A stretch of DNA of 9,263 nucleotides from Bacteroidota bacterium. GTDB lineage: Bacteria; Bacteroidota; Ignavibacteria; UBA10030; UBA8401. Positions 1 through 6,317 of the stretch are shown one piece after another. The stretch covers positions 1 through 9,263 of the forward strand of contig JAVBYA010000140.1 in the NCBI GenBank assembly GCA_030824295.1, in the 5' to 3' direction. The notes under the pieces were generated by a model that saw nothing but the letters and a program-made list of their open reading frames with translations, was not told the origin of the DNA and searched no databases. The first letter of the stretch is position 1; each line of letters begins with the position of its first letter. The translations under genes and the position numbers were made by a program.

Positions 1-335
1 TGTCTCGTGCCGAGGTGTTCATCTTCCCGTCCGAGGTGGAAGCGATGTCCATGATGCTGCTGGAAGCCATCTCAACCGCTGTTCCGGTCGTCTGTTCCGA
101 TATTCCGGAGAACAGGGCCGTGGTCGGCGACCGCCATCCGTTCCTGTTCCGGAGCGGAGATGCAGCGGAGCTGGAGAAGGTATTGCTGAATGTGCTGGCG
201 ACAGGAACGGACCGCCGGTCTGCGGTGGAACTGCGCGACCGGTCATTCGAGGCCTTCCATTGGGGTTCCATCGTCAAGCGGTATGAACAACTTTATTCCG
301 AACTCATCCACCCTAAGGCAAAGAAGAATTTATGA
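1..335 (+). CDS. GT4-type glycosyltransferase, C-terminal end (5' partial)
   Basis: The gene enters from the left edge in frame 3; about 111 residues are present. The fragment opens SRAEVFIFPSEVEAMSMMLL and continues with EA, which is the nucleotide-sugar binding segment of the GT-B Glycos_transf_1 domain, including the E-x7-E motif (Glu of VEA and Glu of LEA). After it come the usual PVVCSDIPENRAVVGD strand-loop and the closing helices. In GT4 enzymes this part holds the donor sugar nucleotide, so the protein most likely adds a sugar to a lipid-linked glycan on the cytoplasmic face of the membrane. The acceptor-binding N-terminal half lies outside the window, so the sugar specificity cannot be read. 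The GTG at position 15 is internal, because the reading frame and the conserved fold run upstream of it. Its TGA stop overlaps the ATG of the next gene (ATGA, 332-335), so the two are probably translationally coupled. Confidence 0.85.
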   Translation, partial: SRAEVFIFPSEVEAMSMMLLEAISTAVPVVCSDIPENRAVVGDRHPFLFRSGDAAELEKVLLNVLATGTDRRSAVELRDRSFEAFHWGSIVKRYEQLYSELIHPKAKKNL

Positions 336-1438
336 CAATCCCATTCCTTGATCTGAAAGCACAATACCAGTCATTGCGGAACGAGATCGCTCCCGCCATC
401 CAGAACGTTCTCGATAATACCGCTTACATCCTCGGCAAATCGGTGACCGATTTCGAAAAAGCATTCGCTGAAGCACATCAGGTGAAACACTGCATCGCGG
501 TAGGCTCCGGTACGGACGGCAACCATCTGGCATTGCTGGCGCTCGGCGTCGGTCATGGCGACGAGGTGATCATTCCGGTGAACACGTTCATCGCAACGGC
601 CTGGGGTGCAACGCTGTGCGGTGCTACGCCGGTGTTCGTGGACTGCGAGAAGGATTCCTACAATCTCGATCCGGCAAAAGTGGAAGCAGCCATCACGCCG
701 AAGACCAAAGCGATCGTTGCGGTCCATCTGTACGGACAGGCAGCGGATCTGGATGCATTGAAGAAGGTCGCAGACAAGCACGGGATCCCGCTGGTGGAGG
801 ATGCTGCGCAGGCGCATCTCACAGAGTATAAAGGGAAGAAGGTCGGCGGCATCGGAACGATCGCCTCCTTCAGTTTCTATCCCGGCAAGAACCTCGGAGC
901 ATACGGTGAAGGGGGAGCGGTCACAACGAACGATGATGCGCTGGCTCGGACGGTACGCCTGTTCCGGGACCATGGATCGGAGAAGAAATACCACCATGAG
1001 ACCTATGGCCACAACTACCGCATGGACGGTATCCAGGGAGCGGTCCTCGGAGTGAAGATGCCGCATCTGGCGGGATGGACGGAGCAGCGGCGGCGTGCAG
1101 CGGAGAGCTATCGCCGGGCACTGAAGGATATTCCGAACATCGTGCTTCCGAAGGCGATGGAATATTCCAAGCATGTCTATCATCTGTTCGTCATTCTGGC
1201 CGAGCGCCGTGATGAACTGATGAAATATTTGAACGACCATGGAGTGTCGACCGGACTGCATTATCCCGTTCCGCTCCATCAGCAGCAGTGTTTCGCCGGT
1301 CTTGGCTATACGCAGGGGGCCTTCCCGGTCGCAGAGTCGTTCGCGGGGAAACTGCTCTCGCTGCCGATGTATGCCGAACTGACGGATGAACAGATCGTCT
1401 ATATTGCAGAACAGATCAAGGGTTTCTACGGTCGATGA
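332..1438 (+). CDS. DegT/DnrJ/EryC1/StrS-family sugar aminotransferase (AT1)
   Basis: This 368-residue protein has the usual full length of PLP-dependent nucleotide-sugar aminotransferases. It opens IPFLDLKAQYQSL, the family start. VEDAAQAH (155-162) carries the Asp157 expected to hold the PLP ring nitrogen and Gln160. SFYPGKNLGAYGEGG places the Schiff-base lysine at Lys186. HGS and NYRMD near 224-242 are the family's later conserved segments. The family transfers an amino group from glutamate to a keto-sugar nucleotide in the cytoplasm; the position aminated (C3 or C4) is not readable here. One oddity is GSGTDGN (58-64), where the cofactor-phosphate loop usually reads GTDA or GTAA. By eye, 28 of the first 60 residues match the second aminotransferase at 4552-5679, so the two are paralogues. 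The ATG sits inside the ATGA overlap with the upstream gene, and the stop overlaps the next start the same way, placing AT1 in the middle of the operon. Confidence 0.93.
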   Translation: MTIPFLDLKAQYQSLRNEIAPAIQNVLDNTAYILGKSVTDFEKAFAEAHQVKHCIAVGSGTDGNHLALLALGVGHGDEVIIPVNTFIATAWGATLCGATPVFVDCEKDSYNLDPAKVEAAITPKTKAIVAVHLYGQAADLDALKKVADKHGIPLVEDAAQAHLTEYKGKKVGGIGTIASFSFYPGKNLGAYGEGGAVTTNDDALARTVRLFRDHGSEKKYHHETYGHNYRMDGIQGAVLGVKMPHLAGWTEQRRRAAESYRRALKDIPNIVLPKAMEYSKHVYHLFVILAERRDELMKYLNDHGVSTGLHYPVPLHQQQCFAGLGYTQGAFPVAESFAGKLLSLPMYAELTDEQIVYIAEQIKGFYGR

Positions 1439-2877
1439 AGCTCCCCCCGTATAAAATCCTTCTGGTCATCCTCGATTTCCTCGTGCTGCGGGTCGCGTTC
1501 AGCGTTGCCATGCAGCTGAAAGGCGTCTCGCATGTGCAGGGTGAGATGTGGAAGTACTATCTCACGTCGCCGGAGTTCTATTCGTTCTTCATTTTCTCGT
1601 TCCTCATCCTGCTCATATTCCAAAGCCGCAATCTGTACAGGCAGAACATCGTCCTGACCCATGTGAAACAAGCGGTGATCATCTTCATCTGCATGTCCTA
1701 CGCAGTGATCGCCCTGTCCGCCATTGCATTCTTCTTCCGCTCACCGTGGATCATCGACAGCCGGCTGGCCGTGGCATCGTTCGCCGGGATATCGGTCACG
1801 AGTATCATCATCTACCGTGTCTTCATCTTCACCCCGCTGTATATCCGCTACAATAAGAACAAGGAACGGCCGAAGAAGGTGGTCATTGCCGGCAGCGGTA
1901 TTCCGGCGAAGAGCTTTGCCGTGGAGATGGGGATCGGGAACATCTATGGGTTCGAACTGGTCGGATTCGTCACGGATGAGCTGCCGAAAGGGTCGGTCGT
2001 CTATGAGCGCTACACGGTGCTCGGCGGGATCGACGAGGTCGACGACGTTGTGCAGAAGTACGATGTGAATGAGATCATCGTTGCGGAGTCCGGTGTGGGT
2101 TACGAGGTGCTGATGCACATCATCGATCAGTGCCGGCAGACGCGGGCGCATATCAACGTTGCCTCGCCGTTGTTCGAGGTGGTGCACAAGAAGTTCAATG
2201 TCGACTCCTATTTCGATCTTCCCATCGCACCGCTGCGGGGGGTGAACGAGGAGGATTATATCTGGGTCGTGAAGCGTGCGATCGATGTGGTCGGAGCTGC
2301 TGTTGGCATCCTCCTCCTCTCGCTCCCGTTGGCGGTCATCGCCTTATTCATCAAATTCTCCTCGCCCGGACCGATCTTCTACAGCCAGATCCGTGTCGGA
2401 AAGCACGGCAGGCAGTTCAACTTCTATAAGTTCCGGTCGATGCGTCAGGGGAGCGATCAGGATCAGGACCGCATCGTACGGATGCAGAACTTCATCAAAG
2501 GGAACATCGAGAATACGAACGGTTCATCCAAAGTCGTGAACGAGAAGCAGGTGACAACCATCGGGCGGTTCATCCGCAAGACCAGTCTGGATGAACTGCC
2601 GCAGCTGTTCAACGTGCTGAAAGGGGATATGAGTCTTGTCGGTCCGCGTCCCTGCCTGCCCTACGAATATGAAGCGTACGATGAATGGCATAAACGCCGG
2701 CTTTCCGTGCTGCCCGGCTGCACAGGTTTATGGCAGGTTTCGAGCCGTGCCGAAGGGGGATTCGATGAGATGGTGGTGCTTGACCTGTATTATATCGGGA
2801 ATATCTCCCCGGCCCTCGATCTCCAGCTGATCCTTAAGACCATCCCGGTGATGGTCTTCGGCCGCGGCGGGAAATGA
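1435..2877 (+). CDS. Polyprenyl-phosphate sugar-1-phosphate transferase (WbaP/WcaJ type)
   Basis: At 480 residues this is a large polyisoprenyl-phosphate hexose-1-phosphate transferase, the membrane enzyme that starts a repeat unit by moving a sugar phosphate from a nucleotide sugar to undecaprenyl phosphate. Four hydrophobic segments near residues 7-25, 47-64, 78-101 and 112-134 form the N-terminal membrane part. A Rossmann-like domain follows (KKVVIAGSGIPAKSF, 147-161). The catalytic bacterial sugar transferase domain begins with KRAIDVVG (280-287) and a hydrophobic helix interrupted by Pro298, as in the re-entrant helix of this family. It continues with KFRSMR (332-337), the catalytic Asp-Glu pair in SLDELPQL (Asp386, Glu387), VGPRP (402-406) and PGCTGLWQVSSR (427-438). 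The stretch between KFRSMR and DELP is about 45 residues, with no sign of damage. The start codon overlaps the AT1 stop (ATGA, 1435-1438). The sugar transferred (for example Glc, Gal or QuiNAc phosphate) cannot be told from sequence alone. Confidence 0.93.
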   Translation: MKLPPYKILLVILDFLVLRVAFSVAMQLKGVSHVQGEMWKYYLTSPEFYSFFIFSFLILLIFQSRNLYRQNIVLTHVKQAVIIFICMSYAVIALSAIAFFFRSPWIIDSRLAVASFAGISVTSIIIYRVFIFTPLYIRYNKNKERPKKVVIAGSGIPAKSFAVEMGIGNIYGFELVGFVTDELPKGSVVYERYTVLGGIDEVDDVVQKYDVNEIIVAESGVGYEVLMHIIDQCRQTRAHINVASPLFEVVHKKFNVDSYFDLPIAPLRGVNEEDYIWVVKRAIDVVGAAVGILLLSLPLAVIALFIKFSSPGPIFYSQIRVGKHGRQFNFYKFRSMRQGSDQDQDRIVRMQNFIKGNIENTNGSSKVVNEKQVTTIGRFIRKTSLDELPQLFNVLKGDMSLVGPRPCLPYEYEAYDEWHKRRLSVLPGCTGLWQVSSRAEGGFDEMVVLDLYYIGNISPALDLQLILKTIPVMVFGRGGK

Positions 2878-2916
2878 CGCGGGTCAACTCTCCACTCTTC
2901 ACACGAGGAATGAATC

Positions 2917-3915
2917 ATGGATATCGGAATCATAGGTCTTGGGTACTGGGGACCGAATCTTGTACGGAACTTTCTCTCCAATCCTACGGTGAAACGGGTC
3001 TACGGCTGTGATAAAAATCCTGCCCGGCTCCGCTTCATCGAAGAGAAATTCTCCAACGTCATCCTGACGTCCGACCATCAGCAGCTGCTGCAGAACCCCT
3101 CCATCGAACTGATCGCGATCGCCATCCCTGTGGCGTATCATTATGCCATCGCCAAGCAGGCGTTGGAAGCCGGCAAGCATATCTGGGTGGAGAAACCGTT
3201 CACCGCGTCATCGCAGGAAGCGGAAGAACTCATCGAGCTTGCCGAGAAGAAGAACCTCCGAATCTTTGTTGACCATACCTTCATCTATACCGGCGCGGTC
3301 CGGAAGATCAAAGAGACCGTGGACAAAGGGGAGCTTGGCGATGTGATCTATTTCGACTCCGTGCGGGTGAACCTCGGTCTCTTCCAGCATGACGTGAACG
3401 TCGTCTGGGACCTTGCGCCGCATGATCTCTCCATCATGGACTATGTGCTGGGGAAGAAAGTGAAAGCGGTCTGTGCGAACGGTATCGCCAATTATTACAA
3501 TCACGAGAACATCGCACACCTGTCCCTCTATTTCGAGGATAATTGCTTTGCGCATTTCCATGTGAACTGGACATCACCGGTGAAGATCCGCCGCATGCTG
3601 GTCGGCGGGAAGAAGAAGATGCTGATGTTCGACGATATGGAGAACTCGGAGAAGATCAAGATCTATGACAGCGGTGTGGAACTGGAGAACCAGGAGGGGA
3701 TCTATAATGCGCTGGTGCAGTACCGTATCGGCGACATGTATTCCCCCAAGGTGAGCCAGTCCGAAGCACTCTCTCTGGCAGTGAAGGAATGCATCGATGC
3801 GATCCAGCAGAAACGGAAACCGCTGACAAGCGGCATCGAAGGACTGAAGGTCGTCAAGATCCTTGAGGCCAGCGAACTGTCCATCAAGAACCGCGGCAAG
3901 ATCATCGAACTCTAA
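2917..3915 (+). CDS. Gfo/Idh/MocA-family nucleotide-sugar dehydrogenase, likely WbpB/WlbA-like
   Basis: This is a 332-residue NAD(P)-dependent oxidoreductase. The N-terminal Rossmann fold starts at once with IGIIGLGYWGPN (GxGxxG, residues 3-14). HIWVEKPF (88-95) is the family's EKP signature, in which the lysine contacts cofactor and substrate. VVWDLAPHDLSI (162-173) has the conserved Asp166 and His169 of the active-site side. The second half is the alpha/beta substrate domain. The next gene is a WbpD-like acetyltransferase and an aminotransferase follows it. That set matches the known route in which UDP-GlcNAc-uronate is oxidised at C3, aminated and N-acetylated, so the likely reaction is oxidation of UDP-N-acetylglucosaminuronate to the 3-keto sugar. 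The substrate is inferred from context; Gfo/Idh/MocA enzymes act on many sugars. GAGGAA at 2905-2910 is a good ribosome binding site 6 nt before the ATG. The 39-nt gap after the sugar transferase has no visible terminator or promoter, so the gene probably stays in the same operon. Confidence 0.88.
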   Translation: MDIGIIGLGYWGPNLVRNFLSNPTVKRVYGCDKNPARLRFIEEKFSNVILTSDHQQLLQNPSIELIAIAIPVAYHYAIAKQALEAGKHIWVEKPFTASSQEAEELIELAEKKNLRIFVDHTFIYTGAVRKIKETVDKGELGDVIYFDSVRVNLGLFQHDVNVVWDLAPHDLSIMDYVLGKKVKAVCANGIANYYNHENIAHLSLYFEDNCFAHFHVNWTSPVKIRRMLVGGKKKMLMFDDMENSEKIKIYDSGVELENQEGIYNALVQYRIGDMYSPKVSQSEALSLAVKECIDAIQQKRKPLTSGIEGLKVVKILEASELSIKNRGKIIEL

Positions 3916-3925
3916 AGGAACGGAC

Positions 3926-4393
3926 ATGGAAAAGAAGAATCAGAACAATGTGAAACTCGGCAAAGATGTGAAGATCTTCGATTTCACCAATCTCTACGGC
4001 TGCTCCATCGACGATAACACAAAGGTCGGCACGTTCGTGGAGATCCAAAAGAACGCCACGGTGGGGAAGAACTGCAAGATCTCATCGCATACGTTCATTT
4101 GCGAAGGGGTGCATATCGAGGACAATGTCTTCATCGGACATAACGTCACATTCACCAATGATAAGTATCCCCGCGCGACCAATCCGGACGGCTCGATGCA
4201 GAGCGAGCAGGACTGGCATGTGGTGGAAACGTTCGTGAAGAAGGGCGCATCCATCGGTTCCTCCGCCACCATCATCTGCGGTGTTACGATCGGCGAACAT
4301 GCCATTGTCGGCGCGGGTGCGGTAGTGACCAAAGATGTGCCGGCGGGTGCGACCGTTGCCGGTGTACCGGCCCGCATCATCAAGAAAAAGTGA
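3926..4393 (+). CDS. wbpD: Left-handed beta-helix sugar N-acetyltransferase, WbpD/WlbB-like
   Basis: This 155-residue protein is built almost wholly from hexapeptide repeats (for example VKLGKD, TKVGTF, ATVGKN, VHIEDN, ASIGSS, VTIGEH, AIVGAG), the left-handed parallel beta-helix of trimeric acyl-CoA transferases. GHNVTFTNDKYPRATN (71-86) forms the loop typical of nucleotide-sugar 3-N-acetyltransferases of the WbpD/WlbB and QdtC/FdtC group. The C-terminal GAGAVVTKDVPAG is the standard capping coil. The likely role is acetyl transfer from acetyl-CoA to the 3-amino group of UDP-GlcNAc(3N)A, which fits the dehydrogenase 10 nt upstream. The dTDP-sugar acetyltransferases are the main alternative. 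I chose the ATG at 3926 because AAAGGAA (3914-3920) lies just before it and the conserved protein begins there; a longer frame opening at 3863 would overlap the previous gene by some 50 nt with residues that look like no domain. The last gene before the terminator at 4414-4450. Confidence 0.87.
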   Translation: MEKKNQNNVKLGKDVKIFDFTNLYGCSIDDNTKVGTFVEIQKNATVGKNCKISSHTFICEGVHIEDNVFIGHNVTFTNDKYPRATNPDGSMQSEQDWHVVETFVKKGASIGSSATIICGVTIGEHAIVGAGAVVTKDVPAGATVAGVPARIIKKK

Positions 4394-4413
4394 TCGTTCG
4401 TCCTTTCCCGATC

Positions 4414-4450
4414 CAGCAGCGCGAAGCCCCCGGCTTCGCGCTGCTGTTTT
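4414..4450 (+). terminator. Rho-independent terminator with a perfect 15-bp stem
   Basis: CAGCAGCGCGAAGCC (4414-4428) and GGCTTCGCGCTGCTG (4432-4446) are exact reverse complements around a CCC loop, and four T residues follow (4447-4450). The hairpin starts 20 nt after the acetyltransferase stop and ends the upstream polysaccharide operon. The T-run is short, but the stem is very stable. A T-run on the opposite strand is lacking, so it should work mainly in the + direction. Confidence 0.92.
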
Positions 4451-4473
4451 AAAGGGCCAAGAGCCCGGCCTTT
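4451..4473 (+). repeat. Second small inverted repeat after the terminator
   Basis: AAAGGGCC (4451-4458) can pair with GGCCTTT (4467-4473) as a 7-bp stem with one bulged G. An alternative 4-bp pairing, GGGC (4454-4457) with GCCC (4463-4466), excludes it. It directly follows the terminator and may be a back-up stop signal or chance; there is no good T-run after it. Confidence 0.3.
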
Positions 4474-4493
4474 CCGCTTGCCGACAATCCTCC

Positions 4494-4522
4494 TTGCTAA
4501 CTCAGTGAAGCGTCCGTATATT
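4494..4522 (+). promoter_or_regulatory. Sigma-70-like promoter for the second aminotransferase unit
   Basis: TTGCTA (4494-4499) and TATATT (4517-4522) are spaced by 17 nt, which is ideal for the housekeeping sigma factor. It stands between the terminator and the next ATG (4552), predicting a transcript start near 4529 and a leader of about 23 nt. The ten bases TCCGTATATT (4513-4522) recur exactly at the tRNA promoter (7226-7235), which supports both calls. Confidence 0.7.
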
Positions 4523-4551
4523 CTCACCGTATTATCAGAGAAAGAACGACC

Positions 4552-5679
4552 ATGAACGTCCCATTATTAGACCTGAAACTCCAATACCAATCATTGAAAT
4601 CCGAGCTGGATGCCGCTGTGCTCCGCGTTTCAGCATCCCAGGCATTCATCCTGGGAGCGGAAGTGGATACGTTCGAGAAGAATGTCGCTGCCTATCTCGG
4701 CGCGAAATATGCCATCGGCGTATCGTCCGGAACGGATGCACTGCTGCTGGCGCTGATGGCGCTGGACATCCGTCCGGGGGATGAGGTCATCGTCCCGACC
4801 TATTCCTTCTTTGCGACCGCCGGCGTCGTGTCCCGGTTGAATGCTGTTCCGGTCTTCACGGACGTGGACCCGGTCACCTTCAACATCGATCCGAAGGATA
4901 TGGAACGGAAGATCACTTCCAGAACGAAAGCGATCATCCCGGTCCATCTGTACGGTCAAAGCGCCGACATGGCCGCAGTGATGGCCGTTGCGAACAAACA
5001 CAGCATCCCGGTGATCGAAGACGGTGCGCAGGCGATCGGTGTGCAGTATAAGGACGGAGTGAAGGTGGGGAATTTCGGCGCCATCGGCTGCTTCTCATTC
5101 TTCCCGAGCAAGAATCTCGGAGCGTTCGGGGATGCAGGACTCGTCACCACCAACGACGATGCCATGGCGGACCGCTTGAAGATGCTGCGTGTCCACGGCA
5201 GTAAGGTGAAATATTATCATCAGTTCGTCGGCGGCAATTTCCGCATCGATGCCATTCAGGCGGCGGTGCTGGATGTGAAGCTGCCCCATTTGGAACGATG
5301 GTCCGCCCGGCGCAGGGAGAATGCAGCGCTCTATAATAGTATCCTTTCCGCATCCGGTGTGCCGATCCGGCTTCCGGAGGCGGTCTACCGGGAATCGGGT
5401 GCGGTGAACCATCACATCTACAATCAGTACATCATCCGGGTGCCCCGCCGTGATGAATTGAAAGCGTTCCTCGGTACGAAGAGCATCGGTTCGGAGATCT
5501 ATTATCCGGTGCCGTTCCACCGCCAGGAATGCTTTGCATCCTTACCGACAAGCAAGGACCTCTTTCCGGTCTCCGATGATGCTGCTTCCACCTCGCTGGC
5601 GCTCCCGATCTTCCCCGAACTGACGGAAGCACAGGTGCGCTTCGTTGCTGAATCCATCATTGAGTTCTACCGGAAGTAG
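4552..5679 (+). CDS. DegT/DnrJ/EryC1/StrS-family sugar aminotransferase (AT2), candidate WbpE-like
   Basis: This is a complete 375-residue PLP-dependent nucleotide-sugar aminotransferase. SSGTDALLLAL (58-68) is the normal cofactor-phosphate loop. VIEDGAQAIG (154-163) gives Asp157 and Gln160. CFSFFPSKNLGAFGDAGL (180-197) carries the Schiff-base Lys187. HGSKVKYYH and NFRIDAIQAAVL follow in the expected order. It differs from AT1 by one residue inserted near 168 and by a longer loop near 280-290. With the Gfo/Idh/MocA dehydrogenase and WbpD-like acetyltransferase just upstream, the likely reaction is glutamate-dependent amination of UDP-2-acetamido-3-oxo-glucuronate, as WbpE/WlbC do; AT1 is the rival for that role. 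It is the first gene after a terminator and has its own promoter, so it can be expressed apart from its presumed partners. Only a weak purine run (GAGAAAGA, about 10 nt upstream) could serve as ribosome binding site. Confidence 0.92.
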   Translation: MNVPLLDLKLQYQSLKSELDAAVLRVSASQAFILGAEVDTFEKNVAAYLGAKYAIGVSSGTDALLLALMALDIRPGDEVIVPTYSFFATAGVVSRLNAVPVFTDVDPVTFNIDPKDMERKITSRTKAIIPVHLYGQSADMAAVMAVANKHSIPVIEDGAQAIGVQYKDGVKVGNFGAIGCFSFFPSKNLGAFGDAGLVTTNDDAMADRLKMLRVHGSKVKYYHQFVGGNFRIDAIQAAVLDVKLPHLERWSARRRENAALYNSILSASGVPIRLPEAVYRESGAVNHHIYNQYIIRVPRRDELKAFLGTKSIGSEIYYPVPFHRQECFASLPTSKDLFPVSDDAASTSLALPIFPELTEAQVRFVAESIIEFYRK

Positions 5680-5698
5680 TTCAGCATTGCCGTCTCCT

Positions 5699-6298
5699 AT
5701 GCGCATCCTTTTCATCATCGTCCTGTCCGCTGCCGTCATCCAGCCGGTCTGTTCGCAGTCGCTGAGCAGTGTCGGTGTCGTGTCCGGAGTGACAGCGGCA
5801 ACTCAGTCCTGGACGTACACGAACGGCACCTCACCCGAGACAGGATTCCGGATCGGTGCGGCTGCCGGCGTGTTCGTGGAAGGGTTCCACATGCGCGGAC
5901 TCAGCTTCCTGGCGGAACTATGGTATGTGCAGAGGGGAATGTCGATGCCGAACGGTCCGGCGGCCGTGGAACCGTCTCTCGTCTATTTTTCGATCCCGTT
6001 ACTGATGAAGTACCGTTTCGGCGATGCTTCATTCGATTATTATCTGACGGCAGGTCCCCGGTTCGATTATCTCTTTCATATCGACGCGCAGCAAGTGACG
6101 GCAGTGACCGATGCCTTGTCCGAAGGGGAATCGGATCTCGGCGCATCGGTCGGCGCAGGTGTTCAGTTCCCTCTCGGACCGATACCGGATCTTCATGCTG
6201 AGGTCCGTTACGGCATGAGCATCATCCCCGTGTACAAGAGCGATGCATTGACCATCCGGAACTCCGGCATCGACTTCCTCATCGGCATCGGATTCTAA
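5699..6298 (+). CDS. Small exported outer-membrane beta-barrel protein
   Basis: This 199-residue protein has an N-terminal signal peptide: MRILFIIVLSAAVIQPVCS followed by Gln20, with a plausible signal peptidase I site at VCS/Q. The rest is alternating polar/hydrophobic strands rich in Gly and aromatic residues. YFSIPLLMKYRFG (96-108), YYLTAGPRFDYLF (114-126), LGASVGAGVQFPLG (147-160) and HAEVRYGMSIIPVY (166-179) recall the outer-membrane beta-barrel (OMP_b-brl_2/porin-like) family common in Bacteroidetes and relatives. It ends IGIGF, with the C-terminal Phe that marks many BAM substrates. About eight strands are expected. The frame is open back to 5645, but the ATG at 5699 starts the signal peptide and lies 19 nt after the AT2 stop, so I chose it. 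No clear Shine-Dalgarno sequence is seen. Its function is unknown; sitting between two sugar-nucleotide genes it might be tied to the cell-surface glycan, but that is inferred only from position. Confidence 0.82.
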   Translation: MRILFIIVLSAAVIQPVCSQSLSSVGVVSGVTAATQSWTYTNGTSPETGFRIGAAAGVFVEGFHMRGLSFLAELWYVQRGMSMPNGPAAVEPSLVYFSIPLLMKYRFGDASFDYYLTAGPRFDYLFHIDAQQVTAVTDALSEGESDLGASVGAGVQFPLGPIPDLHAEVRYGMSIIPVYKSDALTIRNSGIDFLIGIGF

Positions 6299-6317
6299 TC
6301 ATCATCATACAGGTCCC

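Noticed and set aside
371..1279. 302-codon open frame on the minus strand
   Set aside because: It lies entirely inside AT1, whose protein has all family motifs. The minus translation is rich in Arg, His and Cys with no recognisable domain, as expected of a shadow frame in GC-rich DNA.
1383..1396. TATATT inside the AT1 gene as an internal promoter for the sugar transferase
   Set aside because: The hexamer lies in coding sequence without a -35 box at proper distance or the CCG flank, and the ATGA overlap suggests coupled translation instead.
3863..3925. Upstream start for the acetyltransferase
   Set aside because: The added 21 residues overlap the dehydrogenase gene and do not resemble the beta-helix; AAAGGAA before the ATG at 3926 fits better.
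3994..4527. 177-codon minus-strand frame crossing the terminator region
   Set aside because: Most of it is antisense to the acetyltransferase gene, it reads through the terminator hairpin, and its product shows no domain.
5645..5698. Upstream start for the beta-barrel protein
   Set aside because: It would begin with TTG inside the AT2 gene and place 18 polar residues before the signal peptide; the ATG at 5699 gives a clean signal sequence.
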